From Pseudonocardia sp. (GTDB lineage: Bacteria; Actinomycetota; Actinomycetes; Mycobacteriales; Pseudonocardiaceae), in NCBI RefSeq assembly GCF_025965585.1, contig NZ_JAOPWR010000151.1, forward strand, positions 1-62,274: a DNA stretch of 62,274 bases, given 5' to 3'. The notes beneath the pieces are model-generated. The model saw nothing but the letters and a program-made list of their open reading frames with translations, searched no databases and had not been told where the DNA came from. This document shows positions 10,384 to 19,867 of the stretch, one piece after another; within the stretch, counting starts at the first letter, position 1; each line of letters opens with the position of its first letter. The translations under genes were made by a program, and so were the position numbers.

Positions 10384-11465
10384 AGGTCGACCTCCCCGAC
10401 TTCCCCTGGGACTCGCTCGCCGAGGACAGGGCGCTCGCGACGGCGCACCCGGGCGGCATCGTCGACCTCTCGGTCGGCACGCCGGTCGATCCGGTGCCGG
10501 AGGTCGTGCGTGCCGCGCTCGCCGGCCCCGCCGCCGACGAGCCCGGCTACCCGACCACGCACGGCCCGGCGTCGTTGCGCGAGGCCATCGCGGGGTCGCT
10601 GTTGCGCCGCTTCGGCGTGACGGTGGACCCTGCGGCCGTCCTGCCGACGATCGGGTCCAAGGAGCTCGTCGCCTGGCTGCCCACCCTGCTCGGGGTCGGC
10701 CCGGGCGACGCGGTCGTCATCCCCGAGCTGGCCTACCCGACCTACGAGGTCGGCGCGCGGCTGGCCCACGCGGAGTTCGTGCGGTCCGACTCGCCCACCG
10801 CCGTCGGCCCCGGCCGGGTCGCGCTGGTGTGGGTGAACTCGCCGTCCAACCCGACGGGCCGCGTGCTGCCCGCGGAGCACCTGCGCCGGGTGATCGGCCG
10901 GGCGCGGGAGCGCGGCGCGGTCGTCGCCTCCGACGAGTGCTACCTGTCGCTCTCGCAGGACGCGGTGTCGATCTTGCGTCCCGACGTCTGCGGCGGCTCC
11001 CACGAGGGGCTGCTCGCTGTGCACTCCATGTCGAAGTCGTCCAACCTCGCGGGCTACCGCGCGGGCTTCGTCGCCGGTGATCCCGCGCTGGTCGCGGGCC
11101 TTCTGGAGGTGCGCAAGCACGCCGGCATGATCGTGCCGCGGCCGGTGCAGGCGGCGATGGAGGCCGCGGCGTCCGACGACGCGCACGTCGACGAGCAGGC
11201 CCGCATCTACGACCGGCGCCGCATCCTGCTGCGGGCGGCGCTCGAGGTGGTCGGCATGCGGATCGATCACTCCGAGGCCGGGCTCTACCTGTGGGCCACG
11301 GCGGGCGAGCCCTGCCGCGTCACCGTCCGCCGCCTCGCGGAGCAGGGCATCCTGGTCGCCCCCGGCGACTTCTACGGGCCGGCCGGCGCGGAGCACGTGC
11401 GCGTCGGGCTCACCGCGCCCGACGACCGCATCACGGCGGCGGCGAGCCGGCTGCTCCGGACATGA
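10380..11465 (+). CDS. dapC: Succinyldiaminopimelate transaminase DapC
   Basis: PLP enzyme of the succinylase branch of lysine/meso-DAP synthesis, 361 residues, aminotransferase class I/II fold. [24 protein letters not shown] and the Schiff-base region [15 protein letters not shown] (PLP lysine in SMSKSS) are clear. The GTG overlaps the ferredoxin stop (GTGA), and the stop overlaps the ATG of the MFS gene. dapD and dapE lie 2-3 kb downstream, consistent with the pathway call. Confidence 0.93.
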   Translation: MKVDLPDFPWDSLAEDRALATAHPGGIVDLSVGTPVDPVPEVVRAALAGPAADEPGYPTTHGPASLREAIAGSLLRRFGVTVDPAAVLPTIGSKELVAWLPTLLGVGPGDAVVIPELAYPTYEVGARLAHAEFVRSDSPTAVGPGRVALVWVNSPSNPTGRVLPAEHLRRVIGRARERGAVVASDECYLSLSQDAVSILRPDVCGGSHEGLLAVHSMSKSSNLAGYRAGFVAGDPALVAGLLEVRKHAGMIVPRPVQAAMEAAASDDAHVDEQARIYDRRRILLRAALEVVGMRIDHSEAGLYLWATAGEPCRVTVRRLAEQGILVAPGDFYGPAGAEHVRVGLTAPDDRITAAASRLLRT

Positions 11466-12646
11466 GCAGGGGCGGCCGCACCACGGCCCGCCCGGCCGTG
11501 CGGCCCGCCGTCGTGCTGCTGGGCGTGCTCGCGCTGGCGGCGAACCTCCGCGCGGCACTGGCCGGGTACCCGCCCCTGCTCGAGACCGTCCGCGCCGACC
11601 TCGGTCTCTCGGCGGGCGTCGCCGGGTTCGTGCAGGCCGGCGCGGTCCTGATGATGGCCGTCGGGTCGTTCACCGGCAGCGCGATCGGGGCCCGCGTGGG
11701 CCGGGAGCGCGCGCTCGGCGCTGCCGTAGCGCTGGTGACCGCGGGGAGCCTGCTGCGGTCCGTGGCCGCGTTCGCGGCGCTGGCCGCCGGCAGCGTGCTG
11801 GTCGGGCTCGGCATCGGGCTCGCGGGCGTGCTGATCACGGGCGTGGTCAAGGAGCACCTGGCGGAACGGGCCGGCGCGGCCACCGGCGGTTACGTCGTCT
11901 CGATGATGGTGGGGGCCACCGTCTCCAGCGCGGTCGCGGTCCCGCTCGCCACGGGGCTGGGCGGGTGGTCGTTCTCGCTGGCGGTGTGGGCGGTTCCCGC
12001 GGCGATCGCGGCGGCGCTGTGGGTGCCGATCGCCCACCGGATGCCTGCCGACGCGACCGTCCGGCGGGTGCCGCTGCCGTGGCGCGACCCGTTCGCCCGG
12101 CTGGTCGCCTGCTACCAGGCGGGCACCTCGCTGATGTTCTACGGCTGGCTCACCTGGCTCTCGCCCTACTACGAGGGGCAGGGCTGGTCGCCGTCGCGGG
12201 CGGGGCTGCTGCTAGCGGTGTGGAGCGTCGCCCAGATCCCCTCGGCGCTGCTGGCCCCGGTGCTGGCCGAGCGACGTCGCCGGTGGCGCTTCTGGGCGTC
12301 GTTCACGCTGTCGTGCGGGCTGGCCGGCACGCTCGGGGCGTTGCTGCTGCCGATGCCGCCGCTCGCCGGGCCGTGGCTGTGGGCGGTGCTCATGGGCATC
12401 GGCGTGGGCGCGGGCTTCCCGATGGGGCTCACGGTGATCGCGTGGCGCACCCCCGATCCCGCGGCCAGCGCCGCCACGAGCGGGCTCGCGCTGGGCGTCG
12501 GCTACATCGCGGCCGGGCTGGGCCCGCTGCTGATGGGTGTGCTCATCGACGCCACGGCCGGCTTCGCGGCCGCGATCGTCGTCCTCCTGCTGGCGGGGTT
12601 GTTGCAGGGCTGGGCGATCTGGCGGATCGGCGACCGGCCCCGCTGA
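11462..12646 (+). CDS. MFS transporter, CynX/NimT (cyanate permease-like) type
   Basis: Inner-membrane permease, 394 residues with about 12 spans. ANLRAALAGYPPLLETVRADLGLS at the start is typical of the CynX/NimT branch. A GxxxGRERALG loop and FYGWLTWLSPYYEGQGWS are also visible. ATG overlaps the dapC stop, so it shares that operon. The substrate is unknown; the family includes cyanate and 2-nitroimidazole transporters, and proximity to dapC does not by itself imply amino acid export. Confidence 0.85.
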   Translation: MSRGGRTTARPAVRPAVVLLGVLALAANLRAALAGYPPLLETVRADLGLSAGVAGFVQAGAVLMMAVGSFTGSAIGARVGRERALGAAVALVTAGSLLRSVAAFAALAAGSVLVGLGIGLAGVLITGVVKEHLAERAGAATGGYVVSMMVGATVSSAVAVPLATGLGGWSFSLAVWAVPAAIAAALWVPIAHRMPADATVRRVPLPWRDPFARLVACYQAGTSLMFYGWLTWLSPYYEGQGWSPSRAGLLLAVWSVAQIPSALLAPVLAERRRRWRFWASFTLSCGLAGTLGALLLPMPPLAGPWLWAVLMGIGVGAGFPMGLTVIAWRTPDPAASAATSGLALGVGYIAAGLGPLLMGVLIDATAGFAAAIVVLLLAGLLQGWAIWRIGDRPR

Positions 12647-12657
12647 CCGCCCCGCCG

Positions 12658-13596
12658 TCAGAGCTCGTCGATGCGGGCGCCGACCTGCTCCCAGGCCGCC
12701 CGCCACTCGCCGCGCTTCTCCTCGGCACGCGTGCGCTCCCGCTCCACCAGCCGCCCCGCCACGAAGACGACGAGCGCATCGGGCAGCTCGCCGAGCCCGT
12801 CGAGCAACTCGCGGATGCGCTGCTCGGCCACGCACGCGTCCTGGTGGTCGCCGAGCACCTCCTGCAGGACCGCGGTGGCGACGAGGAGCTGCTTGATCGA
12901 CTTCCCGACGGGCGTCCGGCGCAGCCCCGGCTCCACCAGCTCGCCGGTGTAGCGGACGCGCTTCCCACGGATCCGCAGCGCGTGCAGCACCTCGTCGGGC
13001 GGGTTCTCGCCGGCCCTCGTGACGGCCTTGCGCAGCTTGTAGGCCTCCGCGCGGACGAGGTCGGCGAGCTCGGGCTGCACCTGCGTGGCGGACGGGGTGG
13101 GAAGGGGAAGCCGGATCGCGTCGACCAGCCGCTCCAGCAGCGCCGTGTAGCGGGGCGCCTCGAGCGCGGCCAGCATCTCCGCGCGGGCCGCGGCGCGCTC
13201 CTCCTCCAGCTCCGCGACGAGCACGCCGCCCGCCTTCTGCTCGCGCTCGGGCAGCGAGGCGATCTCACCGCGCAGTCGCAGCAGCATCACGTCGAGGTCG
13301 CGCACCGGTCCGAGCGCGGCGCCGAGCCAGCCCAGCTCCGCGCGCAGCCCGTCGGCCCACGCGGCGTCGAGCAGCGGGCGCGCGGCCTTCAACGCGGCCC
13401 GCATGCGGCGCACCGACACCCGCATCTGGTGCAGGTCCTCGATGTCCGCGCCGGAGCGCGTGCCCGGATCGTGCGCCATGAGGGCGCGCAGGCGCAGGTC
13501 CAGCGCCGCCCGGACGTGGTGGACGGGCGCGTCGGACGGCGCCGCGGTGAGCGGCTCGGGCAGCACGATCAGGGGGTGCGCGGAGGGGGAGGGCAC
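12658..13596 (-). CDS. CHAD domain protein
   Basis: 312 residues, a helical domain with conserved His and basic residues. DLHQMRVSVRRMRAALK and LHALRIRGKRVRYTGELV are the paired CHAD signatures. CHAD proteins bind inorganic polyphosphate in characterised cases. Start: GTG at 13596, immediately after a gap of 11 bases from the dapD stop; the open frame continues upstream but there it is only antisense to dapD. It is therefore the second gene of a dapD transcript. No catalytic CYTH domain is attached. Confidence 0.85.
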   Translation of the reverse strand: MPSPSAHPLIVLPEPLTAAPSDAPVHHVRAALDLRLRALMAHDPGTRSGADIEDLHQMRVSVRRMRAALKAARPLLDAAWADGLRAELGWLGAALGPVRDLDVMLLRLRGEIASLPEREQKAGGVLVAELEEERAAARAEMLAALEAPRYTALLERLVDAIRLPLPTPSATQVQPELADLVRAEAYKLRKAVTRAGENPPDEVLHALRIRGKRVRYTGELVEPGLRRTPVGKSIKQLLVATAVLQEVLGDHQDACVAEQRIRELLDGLGELPDALVVFVAGRLVERERTRAEEKRGEWRAAWEQVGARIDEL

Positions 13597-13607
13597 GAGG
13601 GGCGAGC

Positions 13608-14543
13608 CTAGTTGGCGTGCAGCGCGGCGTTCAGAGCGATGCCGTCGCCCGTACGGGGGAGCACCTCGACACCGCCGGTCACCGAGTTGCGCCGGAAGAG
13701 CAGCCCGCTCTCCCCGGAGAGCGTGTGGGCCGCGATGACCCGCCCGTCCGGGAGCGTGACCTTCGTGCCCGCGGTGACGTAGAGCCCGGCCTCGATGATG
13801 CAGTCGTCGCCCAGGGAGATACCCACCCCGGCGTTGGCGCCCAGCAGGCAGCGTCGCCCGACCGAGATGACCTCCTTGCCGCCCCCCGACAGCGTGCCCA
13901 TGATCGAGGCCCCGCCGCCGATGTCCGAGCCGTCGCCGACGACCACGCCTGCCGAGATGCGGCCCTCGACCATCGAGCTGCCGAGCGTGCCCGCGTTGAA
14001 GTTGACGAAGCCCTCGTGCATGACGGTGGTGCCCTCGGCGAGGTGCGCGCCGAGCCGCACGCGGTCGGCGTCGGCGATCCGGACGCCCGAGGGCAGCACG
14101 TAGTCGACCATCCGCGGGAACTTGTCGACGCCGTAGACCGTGACGGTGCCGCGGGCCCGCAGCCGCGCGCGCGTGAGCTCGAAGCCGGTGACCGCGCACG
14201 GCCCGTGGTTGGTCCACACCACGTTGGCGAGCAGGCCGAACTGGCCGTCGAGGTTCACCTCGTGCGGGGCGACGATCCGGTGGGAGAGCAGGTGCAGCCG
14301 CAGGTAGACGTCGTGGGTGTCGACGGGGGCGTCGGCCAGCGAGGCGATCGTGGTGCGCACGACCACCGTGGAGACGTCGCGCGCGCCGTCGGCGCCGGCC
14401 AGCGGCTCGAGGTCGGACATGAGGTCGTCCGCGTCCGGCCCGAGGGCGGGGGCTGGGTACCAGGTGTCGAGAACGATGCCGTCGGCGGTGACGGTGGCCA
14501 GGCCGGTGCCGGAGGCGCCCTCGTGGCGCGGTGCGGTGCTCAC
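13608..14543 (-). CDS. dapD: Tetrahydrodipicolinate N-succinyltransferase DapD
   Basis: Acyl transfer from succinyl-CoA to tetrahydrodipicolinate, 311 residues. It has the actinobacterial form of the left-handed beta-helix fold: [38 protein letters not shown], then hexapeptide repeats through [19 protein letters not shown]. The GTG at 14543 is chosen because translation from it ([14 protein letters not shown]) matches mycobacterial DapD; a TAGCGT box precedes it by eight bases on the minus strand. Upstream codons have no homology. Transcribed divergently from dapE. Confidence 0.95.
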   Translation of the reverse strand: MSTAPRHEGASGTGLATVTADGIVLDTWYPAPALGPDADDLMSDLEPLAGADGARDVSTVVVRTTIASLADAPVDTHDVYLRLHLLSHRIVAPHEVNLDGQFGLLANVVWTNHGPCAVTGFELTRARLRARGTVTVYGVDKFPRMVDYVLPSGVRIADADRVRLGAHLAEGTTVMHEGFVNFNAGTLGSSMVEGRISAGVVVGDGSDIGGGASIMGTLSGGGKEVISVGRRCLLGANAGVGISLGDDCIIEAGLYVTAGTKVTLPDGRVIAAHTLSGESGLLFRRNSVTGGVEVLPRTGDGIALNAALHAN

Positions 14544-14707
14544 GGTGCACGACGCTAGTAGCCGCGGGCCCGACCGCCGTTCGCCGGGGTGTCCGATTCC
14601 ATGATCAGCCCGGCTGGGGCATGAGCTGCACATATGCACCTCATGCGCGCAACCGGTGATCATGGCCGCGCCGCGTCCGGCGACAGGCGGCCGGTAGCGT
14701 CGGAGGC

Positions 14708-15787
14708 GTGGCTGCCGCGCACCTCGACCTCACCGCCGATCCCGTCGACCTCTGCGCCGCGCTGGTCGACGTCCGGAGCGTCTCGGGCGACGAGGCCGGG
14801 CTCGCCGACGCCGTCGAGGCCGCCCTGCGCGCGCAGGCCCCGCACCTGGAGGTGCTGCGCTCGGGGGACGCGGTGCTGGCGCGCACGCACCTGGGCCGGG
14901 ACCGGCGCGTGCTGCTCGCCGGCCACCTCGACACCGTCCCGATCGCCGACAACGTGCCCGGGCACCGCGAGGGCGACCTGCTCTACGGCTGCGGCACCTC
15001 GGACATGAAGGCGGGCGACGCCGTCTTCCTGCACCTCGCGGCCACCGTCGCCGAGCCCCGCCACGACCTGACGCTGGTGTTCTACGACTGCGAGGAGGTC
15101 GAGGCCGCGCGCAACGGGCTGGGCCGCATCGAGCGCGAGCACCGCGCCTGGCTCGCCGCCGACCTCGCGATCCTCGGCGAGCCCACCAACGGCACCGTCG
15201 AGGCGGGCTGCCAGGGCACGCTGCGGGTGGAGATAACCACCCGCGGCCGCCGGGCGCACTCGGCGCGGTCCTGGTTGGGCACCAACGCCGTCCACGCCGC
15301 GGGGGAGGTGCTCGACCGGCTGCGCACCCACACCGCCCGCGACGTCGACATCGACGGCTGCGTCTACCGCGAGGGCCTGCAGGCCGTGAAGATCACGGGT
15401 GGGGTGGCCGGCAACGTCGTGCCCGACGAGTGCGTGGTGACGGTCAACTTCCGCTTCGCCCCCGACCGTGACGCCGCCGCGGCCGAGAGGCACGTCCGCG
15501 AGGTGTTCGACGGGTTCGAGCTGGTGCTCACCGACATGTCCCCGGGCGCGCTGCCCGGGCTCGCCGCTCCGGCCGCGCAGGAGTTCCTCGCCGCCACCGG
15601 CAGCGTCCCGTCGGCGAAGTACGGCTGGACCGACGTCTCCCGGTTCGCCGCGCTCGGCATCCCCGCGGTGAACTACGGCCCGGGCGACCCCAACCTCGCC
15701 CACACCCGCGAGGAGCACGTGGACACGCGCCTGATCACCGACGCGACGGCGGTGCTGCGCCGGTTCCTGGGGCCCTCACTACCCTGA
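14708..15787 (+). CDS. dapE: Succinyl-diaminopimelate desuccinylase DapE
   Basis: M20 zinc hydrolase, 359 residues. Metal and catalytic residues are visible in [15 protein letters not shown] and DCEEVEA; the dimerisation domain begins near [32 protein letters not shown] holds the last His ligand. GTG start seven bases after TAGCGT (14695-14700), a leaderless arrangement. The first gene of a row dapE, LOG, LOG, folP2. Confidence 0.95.
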   Translation: MAAAHLDLTADPVDLCAALVDVRSVSGDEAGLADAVEAALRAQAPHLEVLRSGDAVLARTHLGRDRRVLLAGHLDTVPIADNVPGHREGDLLYGCGTSDMKAGDAVFLHLAATVAEPRHDLTLVFYDCEEVEAARNGLGRIEREHRAWLAADLAILGEPTNGTVEAGCQGTLRVEITTRGRRAHSARSWLGTNAVHAAGEVLDRLRTHTARDVDIDGCVYREGLQAVKITGGVAGNVVPDECVVTVNFRFAPDRDAAAAERHVREVFDGFELVLTDMSPGALPGLAAPAAQEFLAATGSVPSAKYGWTDVSRFAALGIPAVNYGPGDPNLAHTREEHVDTRLITDATAVLRRFLGPSLP

Positions 15788-15792
15788 CGACC

Positions 15793-16557
15793 ATGAGCAC
15801 GAACGGGGCCGGGCGCCCCGACGAGAAGCAGCGCGGCCCCGTGGTCCTGCGCCGCGAGCGTCGCAACGAGGCCACCACCACCGACCAGCGGCTGCTGGAC
15901 TCCCGCGGCCCCAGCGACTGGGTGCACACCGATCCCTGGCGTGTCATGCGCATCCAGGCCGAGTTCGTCGAGGGCTTCGGGATGCTGGCCGAGCTGCCGC
16001 GTGCCGTCACGGTGTTCGGCTCGGCGCGCACCCCGCGCGACCACGTCGAGTACGCGCAGGGCCGGGCGCTGGGCACCGCGCTCGCCGAGGAGGGCTTCGC
16101 GGTCATCACCGGTGGCGGACCGGGCGTCATGGAGGCCGCCAACAAGGGCTGCTCCGAGGCCGGCGGGCTCTCGGTGGGCCTGGGCATCGAGCTGCCGTTC
16201 GAGCAGGGCCTCAACGAGTGGGTCGACCTCGGCATCAACTTCCGCTACTTCTTCGCCCGCAAGACGATGTTCGTCAAGTACTCGCAGGCGTTCGTGTGCC
16301 TGCCCGGCGGCTTCGGCACGCTCGACGAGCTGTTCGAGGCGCTGACGCTGGTGCAGACGAAGAAGGTCACCAAGTTCCCCGTGGTGCTGCTGGGCACCGA
16401 GTACTGGGGCGGGCTCTACGACTGGATCTCCAAGACCGTGCTCGAGAGCGGCAAGGTGGGGGAGAAGGACCTGGCGCTGCTGCACCTCACCGACGACGTC
16501 GACGACGCCGTGCGAGTGGTGCACGACGCCTACAAGGCGTGGGAGCAGGCGCACTAG
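15793..16557 (+). CDS. LOG-family (TIGR00730) protein, first copy
   Basis: 254 residues. Rossmann fold with GGGPGVMEAANKG and PGGFGTLDELFEALT, the nucleotide-binding and catalytic motifs of LOG (cytokinin riboside 5'-monophosphate phosphoribohydrolase) and related nucleotide hydrolases. An N-terminal extension of about 70 residues marks the longer bacterial subgroup. Starts five bases after dapE and overlaps the second LOG gene. The biological substrate in bacteria is unsettled; nucleoside monophosphates are the known family substrates. Confidence 0.88.
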   Translation: MSTNGAGRPDEKQRGPVVLRRERRNEATTTDQRLLDSRGPSDWVHTDPWRVMRIQAEFVEGFGMLAELPRAVTVFGSARTPRDHVEYAQGRALGTALAEEGFAVITGGGPGVMEAANKGCSEAGGLSVGLGIELPFEQGLNEWVDLGINFRYFFARKTMFVKYSQAFVCLPGGFGTLDELFEALTLVQTKKVTKFPVVLLGTEYWGGLYDWISKTVLESGKVGEKDLALLHLTDDVDDAVRVVHDAYKAWEQAH

Positions 16558-17162
16558 TGGCCGCCGCCGACGCGCTCCTGCCCGCGGAGGCGCAGTCGAC
16601 ACGAGCGGTCTGTGTCTACTGCGCGTCCGTCGAGGGCATCGCACCGCAGTACCTGGCGCTGGCCGCCGAGGTGGGCGGCGGGATCGCCGCCCGCGGCTGG
16701 AGCCTCGTGTCCGGTGGGGGGAAGCGGTCGATGATGGGCGCGGTAGCCGCGGCGGCGCGCGCGGGCGGAGCGCACACCACGGGGGTCATCCCGCGATCGC
16801 TCGTCGATCTCGAGTGGGCCGACCACGACTCCGACGAGCTGCTCGTCGTCGACACGATGCGGGAGCGCAAGGCGCTCATGGAGTCCCGGTCCGACGCGTT
16901 CCTGACGCTGCCCGGCGGCGTCGGCACGTGCGAGGAGCTGTTCGAGATCTGGACGTCGGGCTACCTGCGGTTGCACGCGAAGCCGGTGGTCCTGCTCGAT
17001 CCCGACGGCCACTACGCCGGCCTGCTGGAGTGGGTCCGGAACCTGGGCGACCGTGGGTTCGTCCGGCCGGAGGCGATCGAGCGGCTCGTGGTCGCCACCG
17101 ACGTCGACGCGGCGCTGGACGCCTGCGCGGCCCCGGTGGGCGTGCCACGATCGAGCCTGTGA
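16557..17162 (+). CDS. LOG-family protein, second copy (Rv1205-like)
   Basis: 201 residues. SGGGKRSMMGAVA and PGGVGTCEELFEIW are the LOG motifs; MRERKALMESRSDAF is the conserved active-site helix. The position next to folP2 matches Rv1205, which was shown in M. tuberculosis to act as a cytokinin-releasing LOG enzyme. The GTG start overlaps the stop of the first copy by one base (TAGTG), and its stop overlaps the folP2 GTG. Confidence 0.88.
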   Translation: MAAADALLPAEAQSTRAVCVYCASVEGIAPQYLALAAEVGGGIAARGWSLVSGGGKRSMMGAVAAAARAGGAHTTGVIPRSLVDLEWADHDSDELLVVDTMRERKALMESRSDAFLTLPGGVGTCEELFEIWTSGYLRLHAKPVVLLDPDGHYAGLLEWVRNLGDRGFVRPEAIERLVVATDVDAALDACAAPVGVPRSSL

Positions 17163-18022
17163 TCCGATTCGGCAGCCGCGTTCCCGCCCAGGACCGCGCG
17201 CTCGTCATGGCGATCGTCAACCGAACGCCCGACTCGTTCTACGACAAGGGTGCCACGTTCTCCGACGACGCGGCGATGGCCGCCGTCGACCGGTTCGTCG
17301 GTGAGGGTGCCGACATCATCGACATCGGCGGGGTCAAGGCCGGGCCGGGGTCCGACGTGGACGCCGCGGAGGAGATCCGCCGGGTGGTCCCGTTCGTCGC
17401 CGCGGTGCGCGAGCGCCACCCGGACGCCGTCATCAGCGTGGACACCTGGCGCGGCGAGGTCGGCCGCATCGCCGTCGCCGAGGGCGCCGACCTGCTCAAC
17501 GACACCTGGGCGGGAGCCGATCCGACGCTCGGCGAGGTGGCCGCGGCGACCGGCGCCGGCATCGTCTGCTCGCACACCGGCGGGGCCGTGCCGCGGCGGC
17601 GCCCGCACCGCGTCCGCTACGCCGACATCGTGGCCGACGTGATCGCCGACGTGTGCGGTCAGGCCGAGAAGCTGGTGGCGCTGGGGGTGCCGAAAGAGGG
17701 GATCCTCATCGACCCCACCCACGACTTCGGCAAGAACACGTTCCACGGGCTCGCGCTGCTGCGCCACTGCGACGAGCTCGTCGCCACCGGCTGGCCGGTG
17801 CTGATGGCCTTGTCCAACAAGGATTTCGTCGGCGAGACGCTCGGCGCCGCCGACGTGACGGAGCGGCTGGAGGGCACGCTCGCGGCCACCGCGCTGGCAG
17901 CCGCGGCGGGAGCGCGCGTGTTTCGCGCCCACCAGGTGACGGCCACACGACGTACCGTGGACATGGTGGCGTCGATCGTGGGCACCCGCCCACCCGCACG
18001 CGCCGTACGAGCACTGGCTTGA
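17159..18022 (+). CDS. folP2: Dihydropteroate synthase homologue FolP2
   Basis: 287 residues, TIM barrel of the pterin-binding family. MAIVNRTPDSFYDKG, DIIDIGGVKAGPG and LLNDTWAGA follow the DHPS strands; HDFGKNTFHGLALLRH is near the end. The FolP2 branch in mycobacteria lies beside gpgS and is reported not to replace FolP1 in folate synthesis, so the reaction should be left open. The start overlaps the upstream LOG stop. Confidence 0.88.
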   Translation: MIRFGSRVPAQDRALVMAIVNRTPDSFYDKGATFSDDAAMAAVDRFVGEGADIIDIGGVKAGPGSDVDAAEEIRRVVPFVAAVRERHPDAVISVDTWRGEVGRIAVAEGADLLNDTWAGADPTLGEVAAATGAGIVCSHTGGAVPRRRPHRVRYADIVADVIADVCGQAEKLVALGVPKEGILIDPTHDFGKNTFHGLALLRHCDELVATGWPVLMALSNKDFVGETLGAADVTERLEGTLAATALAAAAGARVFRAHQVTATRRTVDMVASIVGTRPPARAVRALA

Positions 18023-18100
18023 GGGCCATGGATCGGCAGTACTGACGTAGATCCCTCTCGGCAACGGGGCCGACTCCCTTCCAGCACACGAGGAGAGCCC

Positions 18101-19048
18101 ATGGACCCCGTCACCGAGAGGTGGTTCGCGCGCCGCACCTGGCAGGACCCGTCCTGGACCGTCGACGAGCTGGTGGCCGCCAAGGCCGGCCGCCGCGTGT
18201 CGGTGGTGCTGCCCGCGCTCGACGAGGAGGCCACGGTCGGGCCCATCGTCGCCGCGATCCTGCCCTTCACCCTGTCGACCGCCACCCATCCCGTCCCCCT
18301 GGTGGACGAGCTCGTGGTGGTGGACTCCGGCTCCACCGACCGCACCATCGAGGTCGCCACGGCCGCGGGTGCCCGCGTCGTGCGCCGCACCGACGTCGTC
18401 CCGGAGCTGGAGCCGTTCGCAGGCAAGGGCGAGGTGCTGTGGCGCTCGCTGGCCGCCACCACCGGCGACATCATCTGCTACATCGACTCCGACCTCATCG
18501 ACTTCGACGCCGGTTTCGTCCCGGCGCTGCTGGGCCCGCTGCTGGTCGAGGAGGGCGTTGGCCTGGTCAAGGGCTTCTACCGGCGCCCGCTGCGGCTGGA
18601 AAGCAGCGAGGTGGACACCGGCGGCGGCCGGGTCACCGAGCTGCTCGTCCGGCCGCTGCTGGCCGCGCTGCGCCCCGAGCTCGCCGGCGTCGTCCAGCCG
18701 CTGGGCGGGGAGTACGCGGGCACCCGCGAGCTGCTGGAGTCGCTGCCGTTCGCGGCCGGGTACGGCGTCGAGATCGGGCTGCTGCTCGACACGCACACCG
18801 CCCACGGCCTCGACGCCATCGCGCAGGTCAACCTCGGCGTCCGCAAGCACCGCAACCGCTCGATGCTGCAGCTGGGCGTGATGGCGCGCCAGATCCTCGC
18901 CGCGGCGCTCGCCCGCTGCCGCAGGGACGACGACGGCGGAGCGCTGACCCAGTTCGTCCAGGTCGGCGGCGAGTGGCTGCCCTCCTCCACGCCCGTCGTG
19001 GTGGCCGAGCGGCCGCCGATGCGTGAGGTCCTGCGCCGGATCGGCTGA
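18101..19048 (+). CDS. gpgS: Glucosyl-3-phosphoglycerate synthase GpgS
   Basis: GT81 glycosyltransferase joining glucose from an NDP-glucose to 3-phosphoglycerate, the first step of methylglucose lipopolysaccharide synthesis; 315 residues. VSVVLPALDEEATVG is the N-terminal nucleotide region, CYIDSDLIDF contains the metal-binding DxD, and LGGEYAGTRELLESLPFAAGYG matches the acceptor region of GpgS. GAGGAG precedes the ATG by six bases. The glycogen genes glgM/glgC 2 kb away belong to the same polyglucose metabolism. Confidence 0.93.
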   Translation: MDPVTERWFARRTWQDPSWTVDELVAAKAGRRVSVVLPALDEEATVGPIVAAILPFTLSTATHPVPLVDELVVVDSGSTDRTIEVATAAGARVVRRTDVVPELEPFAGKGEVLWRSLAATTGDIICYIDSDLIDFDAGFVPALLGPLLVEEGVGLVKGFYRRPLRLESSEVDTGGGRVTELLVRPLLAALRPELAGVVQPLGGEYAGTRELLESLPFAAGYGVEIGLLLDTHTAHGLDAIAQVNLGVRKHRNRSMLQLGVMARQILAAALARCRRDDDGGALTQFVQVGGEWLPSSTPVVVAERPPMREVLRRIG

Positions 19049-19061
19049 GCCCTGTGGTGGG

Positions 19062-19400
19062 ATGGGTCGGGTGGGGACCGCGCTGATCTACCTGATCGTC
19101 GTCGTCGCGGTCGCGGCCGTCCTGTTCGGGCTCGCCGCCGCCGTGTTCGGGCGGGGCGAGGAGCTCGCGCCGCTGGCGCCTGGGGCCACCCCCACCCGGC
19201 TGCCCGCCGGGGAGATCGACGGCGAGGACGTCCGCGAACTGCGGTTCCCGCAGGCCGTCAGGGGATACCGGATGGCCGAGGTGGACTGGGTGCTCGACCG
19301 CCTCGCCGACGAGCTCGACCGGACGGGCATGGAGCGTGACGGACTGCTGGCCCGGGTCGCCGAGCTGGAGTCCGTGGCCGCCCGGAAGGAGGAGCAGTGA
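19062..19400 (+). CDS. DivIVA-domain membrane protein (Rv1209-like)
   Basis: 112 residues: one N-terminal membrane helix (LIYLIVVVAVAAVLFGLAAAVF), a Pro/Ala linker, then FPQAVRGYRMAEVDWVLDRLADEL, a DivIVA-like coiled-coil motif, and a short coiled tail. The ATG at 19062 gives a compact N-terminus just before the helix; a GTG at 19071 is possible. The stop overlaps the next GTG. Probably polar or septal scaffold-related, by analogy only. Confidence 0.75.
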   Translation: MGRVGTALIYLIVVVAVAAVLFGLAAAVFGRGEELAPLAPGATPTRLPAGEIDGEDVRELRFPQAVRGYRMAEVDWVLDRLADELDRTGMERDGLLARVAELESVAARKEEQ

Positions 19401-19867
19401 GCTCCCAGCGAGTCGAGCTGACCGTGCCGGTGGACGTCGACGCCCCCGCGCAGGCGGTGTGGGACGCCGTCACCGACTGGGCGGGGCAGGGCGAGTGGAT
19501 GCTCGGCACCCGCGTCGCGGTCACCGGCGAGGGCGACGGCAGGCGCCTCGGGGCCAGGCTGAGCGCCTTCAGCGGGGTCGGCCCGCTCGGCTTCACCGAC
19601 ACGATGGAGATCGTCGAGTGGGAGCCTCCGAAGCGCTGCGTCGTCCGGCACACGGGCAACGTCGTGCGGGGCGACGGCGTGTTCGAGGTGGTCGAGCTGG
19701 GCCCGCAGCGCTCCCGCTTCCTCTGGACCGAGCTGCTCGACCTCCCGCTGGGCGCGCTGGGCCGGCTGGGCTGGCCGCTCGTGCGGTCGGCGTTCCGGGC
19801 CGGTGTGCTGTGGTCGCTGCACAGGATGGCCCGGCAGTGCGAGGAGCGGTACCGCGTCGGTGGGTGA
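19397..19867 (+). CDS. SRPBCC-family protein (polyketide cyclase/START-like)
   Basis: 156 residues with the helix-grip fold: VPVDVDAPAQAVWDAVTDWAGQGEW at the start, strands ending in RFLWTELLDLPLG and a long C-terminal helix. Proteins of this family bind a hydrophobic ligand in a central cavity; the ligand is not predictable. Lies between the DivIVA-like gene and tagA with overlaps on both sides, implying one transcript. Confidence 0.82.
   Translation: MSSQRVELTVPVDVDAPAQAVWDAVTDWAGQGEWMLGTRVAVTGEGDGRRLGARLSAFSGVGPLGFTDTMEIVEWEPPKRCVVRHTGNVVRGDGVFEVVELGPQRSRFLWTELLDLPLGALGRLGWPLVRSAFRAGVLWSLHRMARQCEERYRVGG

Noticed and set aside
16557..17162. Lysine decarboxylase label for the LOG genes
   Set aside because: This is a historic misannotation; the PGGxGT motif belongs to nucleotide phosphoribohydrolases and no PLP site exists.
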